Assembly (NCBI GenBank): GCA_037447655.1
Contig: JBBHKE010001694.1
Coordinates: forward strand, 186,001 to 250,000
From: Zygnema cylindricum
Taxonomy: Eukaryota; Streptophyta; Zygnematophyceae; Zygnematales; Zygnemataceae
DNA: 64,000 bases
Direction of reading: 5' to 3'
Shown: piece after piece, positions 45,937-57,065 of the stretch
Position numbering within the stretch: position 1 is the first letter of the stretch
Layout: each line of letters begins with the position of its first letter
Position numbers and translations under genes: made by a program
Notes under the pieces: model-generated
Told to the model about the DNA's origin: nothing
The model's input: the letters and a program-made list of their open reading frames with translations, nothing else
Databases searched by the model: none

Positions 45937-47439
45937 AGTTGTTCAAATCGCGCGATTTTTTCCTTTTTTGCGATTGAAACGTATAATTCGTGACTTTTGA
46001 AAAAATCGTAAAAAAACGTCTACTGTAAACTGAAACTGGAATTTTACGGAAAACCTGTAAACTAATTACTGTAACTGTACATGTTTTTACGGATATGTAC
46101 GAAATAAAACGGGAAATATGCGTCGCACTTATTGGTACTTTCTGTTTAGTGAACTGAACAGAAATACCACGGAAGCTGTACGTTATATAATAAAAAAATG
46201 TACGGACATTTTTGAAAAGAGACGTTGAACGTCACAATAATTTCGCGCGTTCAGTTTGAGAATTTGTACGGGCGTCTTCTTCAATTTTTTTTGAAAGAAG
46301 ACGCCATGGAACAGAGACGAAATTGCTAAAAATGTTATCTTCGCAGCATTCGAACCCGGGTACGTTAACTGTGCAACATACCCTAAGGTGAACGACAGGT
46401 CTACCATTTGGTAGAGTAATTCCGTTGTATTTATGTAATGTGATAACTATTTAACCAGTTAATGTTTTTACCGCTCATTTAACGGGAAAAACTTGCAAAC
46501 CGCGTTATTTGTAATAGTTTTTTGCTTTTTTATGTACGGAATAGTACGGAAGGAAATTCATTAACGATTTTTTGCGATTTGATCAAAAGGTTCAATGCGT
46601 TTGTTACGTATAATTCGTCACGTACGGTGCGTTCGCACTAATCGCCGTGAACAACTATGGTTCAAATGTGTGAATGTTTCGCTCGCGTGATTTCTAATGT
46701 AATCTCGACAAGTGCGACCAGCTTAAGATACCACATTCATATTATAGCGTTTATTTTACGTGGCTGTTGTGGGAGTTATGATTGGTGCTATGACGTGCTC
46801 GCATAGGAGTGTTTGGTGGCGTTTCGTACAGTTTTTTGTTCCAATCGATGATCATCACTTCGGCTCGGTTTTCACATGTCGCGTGAAAAGCAAGCAAAGG
46901 AAAACTTCGAATTGTAATCTGCCAGACAAAATTAACAAAAATATAAAGATTTTAAATTGTTGGAATGATTTTTCACTCGAACGTTCTTAGCCGCTAGATT
47001 CCAGCAGCGTTGAGATACTCACGCCGTCCTGCAATAATAGCCGTACAGATTGCACATAATGCACAATAAACATTGTGCAGTGCCTGTAAACGTATCAATA
47101 AAAGAAAAAAATAAGAAAACAAAATGTTTTGCTTTGACTTATGTTTTTTTCTTGGACCGGTGGATCTGCTACTTCTTCGAAGGTGCAGACGGCTCCAAGC
47201 GTACGGTTCCAATTTACACGGTCGGTGCGAAAGAAACTTGGCGACTATTTGGTCGCATGACAGAATTGCGACTTATAGAGGTAATCCTTCTCTATAGAGC
47301 AGCAGAGCACAGCAGCTGAAAACCAGCAAAGCACGATTCCAGGAGAAGTCAGGGTGACAGTTTTCATCAAAGAAGCTTTGTTTGCATATTATGGCCGTTT
47401 TAGATCATTCTTGTCCATTCAGATAATGGCCATGCCATT
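45937..47439. other. Intergenic region upstream of the bZIP gene
   Basis: AT-rich to about 46750, then of more balanced composition. A near-perfect hairpin lies at 46271-46305 (GGCGTCTTCTTCAA and TTGAAAGAAGACGCC around a T run). The 5' untranslated part of the bZIP transcript and its promoter should be in about 46750-47439. A CTCTATAGAG near 47290 is the only TATA-like candidate I see, and it is weak. Two ATGs just upstream (near 47428 and 47434) are out of frame with the bZIP start. Confidence 0.5.
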
Positions 47440-49356
47440 ATGGCGCCATCTCCTTTTTCATTGTTCGATGTCATGGACACAGAAGATTTAATTGCCGGAC
47501 AATCTATGGCAAACTGTCAGAATGACATTTTTTGGGGGATGGAACAGCTAAATTCTTTACTTGATGGCCATGGCATCTTTGACCAAGAAGCTGGCCATGT
47601 AAACAATGTAACGGAACAGACCTTGCAGGAATTTGAGAATATGTTTACTGTGGATGACGTGTCTGACGAGCTACAAGATACATCAGCAATGCCCCTCTTG
47701 GAGGATGGAGTTTGGCAATCCCAGTCTTACAATGATAAAGCAAATGTTTTTTCTTATTTTCCTGCAGAGAATCAGTTACAGGTGAAAGAAGGTGCTGCAG
47801 CTGGAGGCGGCTGTAGGCTAAACGACGCAGGATGGAATCAGTCGACGTATTTGGCGTCGATTCCTGAAAATGTTCACGATTCTCATTGTGGTTCCGAAAG
47901 TTTTCTGAATTCTATCCTTCCTGATATGATAAAAGACTCGGATTTTGATGGCCTCGACCATACACGTCAGATTCTGTTAGGCAACGTTGATGGGACCGAG
48001 GAAGGCTGCAATATAGGAAGCTTAGAATCCGACGGTCAGGAGAGTTGGCAAGACTTTCTTAAAGATTTTTTAGATATTGTTCCTGATTCTCAGGCAGCTA
48101 TGAGCTTGGAAAACATAAATTTAGGATCATTTCCCGGCCCGATCAATAGCACAGGCTATAATTTTGAATCAATTGAAACAAATTCAAATTTACCTTCAAA
48201 TGGGCTCCGTTCAGTCATGGAGGGGTGTAATGCCATTTCAGCAATTGTTGGTGACGAAATTCTTCCGTCGTCTAACTTAGGGAATGCAAATAATGAAAAG
48301 AGTTTCACTACTTCTCCTTCCAGACAGGACAAGACAGCAAAAGTTTCAATTCCAGGCACCTTGACCGTTGCCATCAATAGTGACCAAGTTCTTGACCACC
48401 CTTCTATTGGGTTGCAATATACTAGTGCTAAGGATTCAGGTTGTCGCAAAAGAGGGTATCATGCAACAGAGGCAGATGATAAAAAACTAGATGGTGACCA
48501 AAATTGGTGTGGATACGGGGAAAAGCATGAGCTTCAAACAGTAGTGGCTCAACAGCCTCACAAAAGACATCAGCAAGAGCATGAATTATGCGGAATACGT
48601 CAGGGCTTTTGTTTGGGAGTGGAAAGTAGTAGGAGTGGTTCTGAAAAATCCGAAGAAAATGTTGCGGTAAATGTAGCTTCTGGGGACAATGAATTTGTTG
48701 GCAGTGACTGCACAAGTGAGGAGAGTGGACGAGGCAAAGGCAGCTTGAAAAGTAGAACTGGACTTACGCAGAGCCCTTCAAATCAATGCCAGGAGCAATT
48801 ACTTGCCAGTGGGAAGAATGACGACCTGTGTGGTGTCACAAAGACCAGCAGTAATGATCAGGGAGGTAGCGCAGATGATGTTAGTAAACGTGAAATTCGT
48901 CTTCTGCGAAACCGCGCTTCTGCTTCCGAGTCTCGCAGGCGCAAGAAATCGTATGTCTTTGAGCTTGAAGGTAAATGCAGGGCCATGGAATCACAGGTGA
49001 ATCAGCTTCGGCAATTGGCATCTATGACAGCCATGGAAAACGGTGCCCTTCGAGACCAGCTTGCATATTACCAACAACGTTACAAGCAGTTTACTCCAGT
49101 TGACAATTCTCTGTCTGTCATGCCTGATCATCCTGTTGTCGAGACTACCTGTGCTGGTGCTCGGAGTCCCAGTGATGGTAATGTGGCCGACAACGGAACT
49201 GATAAGTTCTACAAGGCCGCGGAGGTTGATGGAAACAGTTCTTTTGGAGGTAGTAAGAAGAAAGGACGAGGAAGAGCTCGACGGTCTCGCAAGTCTGGTG
49301 TTATGGCAGAGCCTGCAGTGCTTGAAAGTGGTGAGTTGTCTGCTACTCGGGATTGA
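47440..49356 (+). CDS. bZIP transcription factor
   Basis: An open frame of 638 codons in one exon. The basic region starts near residue 484 (KREIRLLRNRASASESRRRKK). Asn491 and Arg499 make the N-x7-R signature that contacts DNA. The leucine heptads follow with correct spacing: Leu509, Met516, Leu523, Thr530, Leu537. The first 480 residues are acidic and rich in Ser, Asn and Asp (FDVMDTEDL near the start, many D/E clusters), as in activation domains. After the zipper come a Ser/Gly-rich stretch and a basic patch, KKKGRGRARRSRKS. The protein should bind ACGT-type sites as a dimer in the nucleus. I cannot assign the subgroup; the ENGALRDQL end of the zipper recalls the membrane-anchored plant bZIP17/28 group. 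The frame stops at 49356, but a GTGAGT donor at 49331 suggests the real C-terminus may be spliced. Confidence 0.88.
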   Translation: MAPSPFSLFDVMDTEDLIAGQSMANCQNDIFWGMEQLNSLLDGHGIFDQEAGHVNNVTEQTLQEFENMFTVDDVSDELQDTSAMPLLEDGVWQSQSYNDKANVFSYFPAENQLQVKEGAAAGGGCRLNDAGWNQSTYLASIPENVHDSHCGSESFLNSILPDMIKDSDFDGLDHTRQILLGNVDGTEEGCNIGSLESDGQESWQDFLKDFLDIVPDSQAAMSLENINLGSFPGPINSTGYNFESIETNSNLPSNGLRSVMEGCNAISAIVGDEILPSSNLGNANNEKSFTTSPSRQDKTAKVSIPGTLTVAINSDQVLDHPSIGLQYTSAKDSGCRKRGYHATEADDKKLDGDQNWCGYGEKHELQTVVAQQPHKRHQQEHELCGIRQGFCLGVESSRSGSEKSEENVAVNVASGDNEFVGSDCTSEESGRGKGSLKSRTGLTQSPSNQCQEQLLASGKNDDLCGVTKTSSNDQGGSADDVSKREIRLLRNRASASESRRRKKSYVFELEGKCRAMESQVNQLRQLASMTAMENGALRDQLAYYQQRYKQFTPVDNSLSVMPDHPVVETTCAGARSPSDGNVADNGTDKFYKAAEVDGNSSFGGSKKKGRGRARRSRKSGVMAEPAVLESGELSATRD

Positions 49357-49481
49357 CGTCCAGGAATCCTTCTTTACATGTAAAGCATAACTGAGAATGT
49401 TTGTGTTACTTTTTACTGATTTTGTTAGTCTAGCTTATTCTTCTTTTATTGCTTATGCTCCTTTTCTTTTTTCCAATGCAG

Positions 49482-49978
49482 ACTCCCTGCCGCCGGAGTC
49501 CCTGCTATCCCTCCACCCTTGCCTTTCCCTGTTGTCCCTGTTCCTTTTACTTCTCCCTCTATTTCGTGTTGGCATTTGCCACCGCCTCGTGTTCGTCTCC
49601 CAAACCTATCGTCTTCTTTTTCAGGGCCGGGTGCTCCTTCAGAAGCTAGGTCATGTAGGAAAACCTAAGTTGTCATGGGATTGGAATGGGACAGTTCACT
49701 ACATAAGACCACCTTCTCCTCGATTTGTCGATCCTTGGAATTTGGTCAGGCAAAAAAAACTTCCTTCTGACAGAAGTGCAAGGAAACATTGCACCACAAC
49801 TGGAGCTCATGTGTCTGGGTTAATTTGTCCAGCTCTTCTCATCAATCTGGGAAAAACTGTGTTTGTCGATCCAATAGCTGGTCAAGTTCGACTTAAAAAG
49901 CAACTTTGGGTGGACACTTTCTGTAGTACAGATCTTGCGACAGCAGAGGCTCGGAGGGCTGTAGCATCTGCTGCTTGA
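49482..49978 (+). CDS. Possible 3' exon of the bZIP gene (unproven)
   Basis: A frame with no stop down to 49978 (its C-terminal end reads DLATAEARRAVASAA). If the donor GTGAGT at 49331 is joined to the acceptor GCAG ending at 49481, the phase fits and the frame continues the bZIP protein. It would add a leucine-rich hydrophobic stretch of about 22 residues (within 49500-49590) and then about 120 residues with an NGT glycosylation sequon. Alternatively the pyrimidine-rich part is intron and the acceptor TTTTCAG ending at 49624 is used, which from the same donor adds only about 14 residues. An AATAAA at 50195 suggests the transcript extends this far. I do not recognise the sequence. Confidence 0.4.
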
Positions 49979-50929
49979 TTTTACGAATATAGGAATAGTG
50001 ATTGAAGTCAGTAACTGTCTTTGGTCTATCGTTGATACGGCTGTAAAGTGCAAAGTGGAGCAATCGTAGGAGAGATAATCTTGTCTTTTCCGCCAGTGTA
50101 TTAATCTGGCGGTTGTATTCTGTAAGTCGGTCAATATGTAAGCAGTTTCATACTTTCCTGGTGAATGTTGTATTCAACCAACAAACAGGTTATGAATAAA
50201 ATACAACTTTTTTCAATATGATGAGTACCTCTTGAAGAAATGGTATGTCGTTGTCGTTATGTCGTGACTGAACTTTCTTACACTGTAAGCTGTAGTGTGT
50301 GCTTTGGAATGACTCTTTCATTTTGCGTAGCTTATTCTTGTAGTTGACTTTTTATACATGTCTCAAGTTCATTTCGCGAAATGTTGTTAATCGCTACTAA
50401 TTTAAACGAGCGTGCTGTATTTGCTTTTGTTGTGTTTCTGCTTTTACCTAGATGGTTGTTAAAAAAAAAATAATAATAATAATAAAAAAGGTTGAAAAGG
50501 TTGGTAACATGCTTCATTTGTTTCTGCATGCGCTCTGCTTTACAGACACGTAATAATAACTGATAATAACTGCTTCAGAACTTTTTTTTCTGGATTATAA
50601 CTATACAGCTCTGCGAGTTACAGCTGATGTGTATTATGGTGCACGAAGGGTTCACCAATGTATTTGTAACAAACCGTCATTTACTACGTAAAATTGCAAA
50701 ACAGTTGCAGCCTAAATGACCAGGGACTGGTATTAATCTCTTTAGTGAAGTGGATTAGACAACAGCTTGAAGGCGAATGACAAATATGAGATCCAAATTC
50801 CGGAGGCACTGCAAAAGACAAATGATGATCGAGCAGGAAAAATAGACAACCACGAATCACAACTATTGGTTTAACATACAACATTATAGACTGGGAAAGA
50901 AAGAGACTTTATTACGAAAGGGTCTTTTT
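49979..50929. other. Probable bZIP 3' untranslated region and intergenic sequence
   Basis: AATAAA at 50195-50200 is the best poly(A) signal. An A-rich and AAT-repeat stretch lies at 50461-50490. No frame of interest. Confidence 0.5.
50195..50200 (+). terminator. Candidate poly(A) signal
   Basis: AATAAA 217 bases after the stop at 49978, in the orientation of the bZIP gene. Confidence 0.4.
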
Positions 50930-52261
50930 TACGAAACTGCAATGGTAAACCATCTGAGTAATTGGGAACCAAAAATAAGTGGATGCAAAGTCAAAACAGG
51001 AAAATTAAATTCGAAGGGAAGCATGCAAAACAGAGGGGACATAAACCAAAGACGCTTATAGAAGCAACAATCACGAAAACAAGGACACAACAGCGTGCTT
51101 AAATCAACATTACCTAACAAAACTTCAACATGACTAAAATCTACAAAAAGCAACCTATTAAGTCCCTAGGATCGAGGGAGCACAATGAGGGAGCTCCGGA
51201 ACACGCCAACAAACCATAATTGCAATAGCTGTTGAAGGAGGATAGAAGCCTCCACTCGCTGTAAAGTTACAGATAAATGTTGACGGTAAAAAGAAGCAAG
51301 GAACGAAGCAAGAGGGCTCCGAAGGCCCTCCTTCGGAAAGAGCGTGAACCACAAGTACGGACAAACTTGTCCAAAACAACAACCAAACAACCAGATATCT
51401 CGACCACCATTGGCATAAAGTCATACATAGTGTCTTGGTGTGCATAATCACGCTCTTCCTTCGACCCGTCACGAGCGGCCAATTCAACATGTCAAGCTGC
51501 TTGACCAACGACTGTATCGGAGGCAAGGTTCGCCAAAAAAATGTCACAAAATATACGACGTGCATCCTCGAGCATTGCAATGACAATATTATGCAGAATA
51601 ATATGTGAAACCTCACGTCGCACAAATATCCCCCCTTGGAAGCGATAGTCGAAATGCTAACGTGAATAACGTCGAGCGCGTGAATCAACTCTCCCTTGTG
51701 GGGGCAATGAAGCAAATGGACAGCCATCGGGTCACAGGACACGGTCACACGAGCAAACAAGAGAGCCAAGCAAACGTGTATTGAGGGAGGCTAAGCTTGA
51801 ATTTTGGGGGCGGTGGTGAATCGAGCAAGCTTGAAATGTAGAGTGAATAAAATAGGAATAATTGATAGAAAAGCTCTTGAACTAGGCTCACGCAAGAGAG
51901 AGCGCGCACGCAAAGAATCAAAGGGAAGCGCCTTGAGAAGCCTGGATTTCATGGTGGCAACAACCTTATGAAAAAATGATTTCTTGGACACGCTCAAGTG
52001 ATTTCGTAACAAAGGTGGAGAGAACTGACATATCCAGTAAAGGAAGAAGAGGAACAGAGCATGACGCTGCCAAAATGAACCGCTAGAAGATGAAGACACA
52101 GTTCAGAAGAGGAGGGACAACGTTAGCAAGAATGGGAGCATCCCCGACCAAAAATAGAGAGAAAAGAGTGGAGACAATAAGGCACCAACTTCCCAAGAAA
52201 GCACCGGTGCCACATGTGTTGCATATACTAAGCCCAACCCTCCTACACAAGCAAGAAGGAT

Positions 52262-52303
<42 letters not shown>

Positions 52304-53170
52304 CCCTCCCACGGGCCATAGGCCCAAACTCGCAATCGAAAGCCCCACAATCTAACTAAGTGTGAAGGATGCCCATGAAGCGATCATCAAAGGCGGAAAG
52401 AAACGCGACAAATGTTGGGGTGGGAGGGGAAGTGCCTGTAAAGTAGGAGGGGCAATGGGGGAAACACCTTGTCAATAGGGAAAAAGCCACCCGGGAATGA
52501 AGAAGTTTGGAAGGGTTGTCCACGTGGGACAAGTATGTTTGAAGAGCAAAATCAAGAAAACAGGTCATGAAAGTTTCAGAACCAAGCGGGCAACCTCACA
52601 CATGAATGCCATCAGATGGAATATTTATAAAACAATGAGAGGGAGTGGAGGAAGAAGGATTGTCTCAAGGTGACCAAAAAGCACATTGCAACGGTTGAAC
52701 ACAAAGGTTAAGTTCTACCAATAGTTCTTTCAGAAAGTTATAGGCTAGTACATAGAGTCGATAATATGGGTGTCGTCCTCCGCCGAAGAGGAGGTAGGAA
52801 GGGGAAACGATAGTGGAACCTCGGAGGGTCTAGTAATGCCCAAGGAGGTTGCCATGACGAGTGCCGATCATAAAGGAAATAAGAATCAAATCACTATTTG
52901 TTGAGGAGGAGAGGTTACTGGTCAAAGTATAAAAGGCTCGCACGCAGGGGAATATTCATACAAATGGGAAAGGGGCAGCCATAATCTTCGAAAAAATGAT
53001 GTTCCGATCCACTGTATTGAAGGTGTTGGAAACATTGGGCTTAGAGGAGTACCCAATCCGGATGGAGATCCAACAAAGCTGGACTCCCGTGGACCACACG
53101 GCCTCACAACCGCCCCGAGTTGCCTCTTAAAACTGATGAGGAGAATAACAATCATGAAATGCGGGTTGGA
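50930..53170 (-). mobile_element. L2: decayed non-LTR retroelement copy, minus strand
   Basis: Homologous to L1 (54370-57290) but 5' truncated and more decayed. Read downward from 53170: remains of the NAFNTVDRN motif near 53020-52990, QVAF...LTRCFPH near 52480, AFLGSWCLI near 52190, and VATMKSRLLKALP near 51950. Then HLLHC near 51710 and a C-terminal part to about 51160. The 3' end carries the family signature ACTCAGATGGTTTACCAT (minus, near 50960-50940). Almost every segment is in a different frame. A run of 37 C interrupts it. Confidence 0.8.
52264..52300. repeat. Homopolymer of 37 C
   Basis: An uninterrupted C run followed by TCCCCCTCCC. It sits inside L2, at the place where L1 reads ...SLPISTGGLGRL. 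The true length cannot be trusted, because such runs are error-prone in sequencing and assembly. On the minus strand it makes spurious poly-Gly frames. Confidence 0.9.
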
Positions 53171-53811
53171 GTCTAATTTGGACTGGAGAGTACATCACGA
53201 TTTCTAAATGTAGATCACATTACAAACAATCACCAAAAGTTTAATGATTAATTTACACAGATGGAGAATGGGTGTTCCTAAAGAATCATTCCACAAAAAC
53301 CAATGGTGTATGGGCAACCTCTCACCGACAACCGATATATTCATTTTTTGGCCTACGGATAACCGATATTTTGCTTCTATATTTCAATAAGGAAATTATC
53401 ACGATGCACGACACCAAAAAAATGATATAAACTTGGTCTCATTTTCCTGACTGGTCTCAAGTCCATTGTTTTCAAGGTTTTCCAAGCCTAAGCTTTTATG
53501 AATCGTTGATAAACATTTGCTCAAGGAAGGGCACATGTCACAAAATCCATTAGAGTCACCCCAGTTCTTCAATTGTTAAATTGACCAACATAGTTCTCCT
53601 CATCAGACCTGTAGAAACACCGGGGTTCTAAGGACCAATAGAATTGATACACTATAGTCAATCTAATTTTTCAAAGGAAAGTTGAAAAATAAAACAGTGG
53701 TTTACTGGCATATACCAAAAATAGAAACATTTCAAAGTAGAAACATTTACCGGACAAACAAGTCAAAACATAGTGTAGATTGTATGCATATATATGGTAT
53801 GTGGTTGTCTT
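53171..53811. other. No gene seen
   Basis: AT-rich sequence between L2 and the fragment L3. I find no motif or repeat in it. Confidence 0.5.
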
Positions 53812-53860
53812 AATTAAAAAGCGCGATGGTAAGCCATCTGAGTGGGAACAAAAGGAGGTA
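53812..53860 (-). repeat. L3: short 3'-end fragment of the L1/L2 retroelement family
   Basis: The minus strand reads TGTTCCCACTCAGATGGCTTACCATCGCGCTTTTT (in two overlapping parts), matching the 3' ends of L1 and L2. No coding part is attached, as expected for a severely 5'-truncated insertion. Confidence 0.6.
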
Positions 53861-53886
53861 GCAACGCTAAAACCGAAAAAATACTC

Positions 53887-54146
53887 GACAGAACATCCTC
53901 CCGGTAACCATGTACATGCGGATCTGGCCTATTTCGGCTTTTCCTCCTACACTACGCGACAGAACATCCTCCCGGTAACCATGTACCTCCGGATCTGGCC
54001 TATTTCGGCTTTTCCTCCTACACTACGCGACAGAACATCCTCCCGGTAACCATGTACCTGCGGATCTGGCCTATTTCGGCTTTTCCTCCTACTACGCGAC
54101 AGAACATCCTCGCGGTAACCATGTACCTCCGGATCTAGCCTGCGGC
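53887..54146. repeat. Tandem repeat, about 3.7 units of 71 bp
   Basis: Unit starts GACAGAACATCCTC at 53887, 53958, 54029 and 54098 (periods 71, 71, 69). Units are nearly identical (GTACATGC, GTACCTCC, GTACCTGC, GTACCTCC variants) and adjoin without spacers. The repeat ends at CTGCGGCCGCAGCC. It lies just upstream of L1 and may be its 5' region, or independent. Confidence 0.9.
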
Positions 54147-54194
54147 CGCAGCCAACAGCACGCACATTGGCGAAACCACGGGTGTGACCCCCCT

Positions 54195-54233
54195 ATGTCA
54201 TCACTAGCTCCCCATATGTCATCACTAGCTCCC
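54195..54233. repeat. Short direct repeat, two copies
   Basis: TATGTCATCACTAGCTCCCC occurs twice in tandem. No function is apparent. Confidence 0.85.
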
Positions 54234-54377
54234 CTGCTCTACCCGTGAATCGCTTGATTCTCCATCCTCTCGTATAGCAAGTTCCAAAAATCACAACAAA
54301 CGCGCACACAAAAACACATACACAATCACACGGAAAAAAAAAAAAAAAACAAAAACAAAAATATTAAAATATGTTGG

Positions 54378-55710
54378 GTGCTAGTCCTTCCACGTTGCGG
54401 AGGGGGCAGTGGGGCTAGAGAAACTATGGCGCGTTGTTGGCGATTCCTTCGTGGTGACTGGAAGTCCCTCCACGCCGAGCATGAGGATCGGGTATCGAGC
54501 ACCTCTTTCATACCACGTCGGCCACCTAGGCCATCGGATGTCCCGGCCTCTTATCGTCGAGCAATTCACTTATGCCGAGTTGGTGAGCTTTCTCGAGCGG
54601 TTCGGGCCCTACAGCCATTCACCCCTGCCCTCGGATCTTCTTCTACTATTGAGGTCCTTCGAGCTCTCCACCCCCCTGCCCCTTCCCCTCTACCCCCTTC
54701 CATCCACACCTTTGAGCCTTCTAAGAGTTTTACTTTGGATCGGGAGGTTTTCATTAAGGCTCTTAGCTCTTCTCCTCACCTTTCAGGGGGGCCCCTCGGG
54801 CACAGTATATGAGTTGTTTCGCGATGTTTTGCCCCCTGAATCGGGTGCCCGGGGGTTCGATGTGTTTTTTCGAGTATGTTCCCTTATTTCTAGTGGGGAT
54901 GTTCCCCCTCGGATTTGTGATCTTCTCACGGCGTCCCGCCTTGTGGCAGTCGCCAAACCTAATGGTGGGATCCGCCCTATCGCCGTGGGAGAGGTTTTAT
55001 ATAGATTGGTGGCTCGTACGATATGTCTCCAGCTCCAACCAGCTTTCCATGATTATTTCTCTCCTCATCAGTTTGGAGTGGCCACGAGAGGGGGTTGTGA
55101 GGTCGTGGTCCACGGGATTCGGGCTTTGTTGGATGTACATCCGGATTGGTTGGTCCTTCAAGTCGACGTTTCTAATGCATTTAATACGGTGGATCGGAAC
55201 GTGATTTTTTCAGAGCTTATGGCGGCTCCATCTCCGATTGTCCAATTATTCCCCTTTGTGAGGGCTTTCTATTCTTTGACAAACAACATTTCCTTCTCGG
55301 CCGATGGTGATCTTATTCCTTTCTCCTCTGCTACTGGCACTCGCCAAGGTGACCCTCTCGGCGGACCTTTGTTCGCCTTTGCCCATTACTGGGCCCTTCG
55401 TGCCTCCGCAGCCGCCTTCCCTTCTTGCCTTTTCCCTTAGGTCGCAGATGATACGCACATTATTGGGCCGAGAGAACAAGTCGTGTTGGCATATGATTTT
55501 TTCAGGGAACGTTTAGCCGAACTCAACCTTTCAGTTCAACCGTCGAAGTGTGTTATTTGGTCTCCTCATGATATTCCACTTTCGTTTACTACCCCTCCTG
55601 GTTTTCAAACCCATTCTCCCTCTGATGGCATTCGTGTGCTTGGTTGCCCCCTTGGTTCGGATACTTTCGTGACCAATTCCTTGATGATGCTTTACAGACA
55701 GATCTAGCCC
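54378..55710 (+). pseudogene. L1 N-terminal part and reverse transcriptase
   Basis: The N-terminal part (54378 to about 54785, rich in Arg, Pro and Ser) changes frame at a run of six G (54786-54791). It continues in the frame 54409-55440. Reverse transcriptase motifs in order: VAVAKPNGGIRPIAVGEVLYRL (given in parts), HQFGVATRGGCE, LQVDVSNAFNTVDR, GTRQGDPLGGPLF, then a TAG at 55438-55440 directly before VADDTHIIGP. The catalytic motif is VADD rather than YADD. After TAG the same frame runs on to about 55670 (CPLGSDTF), where it shifts again. No apurinic-endonuclease domain is visible upstream. Confidence 0.85.
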
Positions 55711-57065
55711 AAGTGGACGACCTTCCCCACCTTCTCGATCCCCAAGTTGCTTTTGCTATGTTAACCAGGTGTTTTCCCCACCACCCTTCTTACCTCACTC
55801 GTACTTCCCCTCCCACTCGACATTTGTCTCCTCTCTCTCGGCTTTTGACGATCGCCTCGTGGACGTCCTCCACACTCTGTTAGGTCGCGGGGCATTTGAT
55901 CGCGAGTCAGGGCTATCGGCTCGCATTCAGGCATCTCTCCCTATCTCTACTGGGGGGTTGGGTCGATTATCGACCGCTCGTGTTGCTCCCGCTGCCTATT
56001 TGGGAAGTTGGTGTCTTATTGCCTCTCCTCTTGTTTCCCGTTTCTTAGCTGGGGACACCCCCGTTCTAGCTACCGTTATCCCCCGGGTTTTAGACGGTGT
56101 GTTCGCCTTCCAGCGATCTCTATTGAACGCGTCACGTTCTCTTCCTCCCCATTCCCTTGTGGATGTGCCGATTTTCTCGACCCCTGTTACAAAATCTGTT
56201 GAGCGTGTCCGGGAATCGATTTCTGATCGGGTTGTCGCCACCATTAAATCCGAGCTTCTCAAGGCGCTTCCCTCCAATTCTTTTCGTGCCCGTCTTTTCT
56301 CTTGTGGTGGACCTGGTTCTGGGTCTTGGCTTTTTGCCACACCTATTTTGTCCACTCTCCGATCCTCACCAGCTCAGTTCACCACCGCCCTTCGGTTTCG
56401 CCTTGGCCTCCCCCATCCTCCTTTACTTAGCTCTCTTGTTTGTGCATGTGGTCGTGTCTTAGGGTCCGATGGTGTCCATTTGCTTCGTTGCTCCCATGGG
56501 GGAGATTTGATCCAGGCGCACGACCCTATTCGAGACACCGTTGCCACTATCGCTTCAGAAGGGGGCTTTTCTGTGCGTCGAGAGGTTTCTCATATTATTC
56601 CCTCGCCTCGGATCGATGTTGTTTTGCTTGATGGTTCCCGTCGCATTTTTCGGTGATATTGTTCTGGCGAACCCTACTTCAACTACAGTTGTTGGTCAGG
56701 CGGCTCGACATCTTGGGGTGGCAGCTCGTGATGCTGCTAAGGCGAAGGAGCGTGATTATGCCCACTGGGACCCTATGGATGACTTTATTCCGATGGCGGT
56801 CGAGATCTTTGGTTGTTTGGGTGTTGCACTGGATGAGTTTCTCCGTAGTTGTGCTCGACGTGCTTTCGAGCGTCGAGGACCTAGGAGCCCTCCTCCTTCG
56901 GTCCTTACTTCTTTTTACCGTCAACGCTTATCTGTGGCTCTACAGCGAGTTCAAGCTTCTATTCTCCTCCGATCGACTGTTGCGGTTATGGATCGTCGCC
57001 GTGCTCCGGAACTCCCTCAACGTGCTCCCCCGGGCTGGGGGGACTTACGGGGTTGTTTTTCGTAG
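55671..57065 (+). pseudogene. L1 C-terminal part with zinc-knuckle-like and endonuclease-like motifs
   Basis: Segments in three frames: DLPHLLDPQVAFAMLTRCFPH near 55720, then 55800-56656, then a shift near 56645 into the frame ending at 57065. At 56441-56491 CACGRVLGSDGVHLLRC gives C-x1-C-x9-H-x3-C. It is followed by HDPIRD and then RIDVVLLDG...GDIVLANP. This order resembles the CCHC knuckle plus restriction-like endonuclease at the C-terminus of R2-type elements. That assignment is inference. The end has FLRSCARRAFERRG and SFYRQRLSVALQR segments. Confidence 0.7.

Noticed and set aside
46320-46410. tRNA or SINE on the minus strand, because of GGTTCGAATGC
   Set aside because: A B box is present, but I could not fold a cloverleaf or find a convincing A box at the right distance.
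47427-47480. Upstream overlapping frame starting just before the bZIP ATG
   Set aside because: Two out-of-frame ATGs precede the start. With no transcript evidence I cannot say they are in the leader, so I do not call a regulatory uORF.
51158-51769. A 203-codon minus-strand frame as a separate gene
   Set aside because: Its segments (HLLHC, then frame-shifted parts) match the C-terminal part of L1, so it is decayed retroelement sequence.
52083-52348. Frames with long poly-Gly or poly-Pro runs
   Set aside because: They are translations of the 37-base C run and have no independent support.
53887-54146. Possible CRISPR-like array
   Set aside because: The 71-base units adjoin directly with no unique spacers, and the DNA is eukaryotic.
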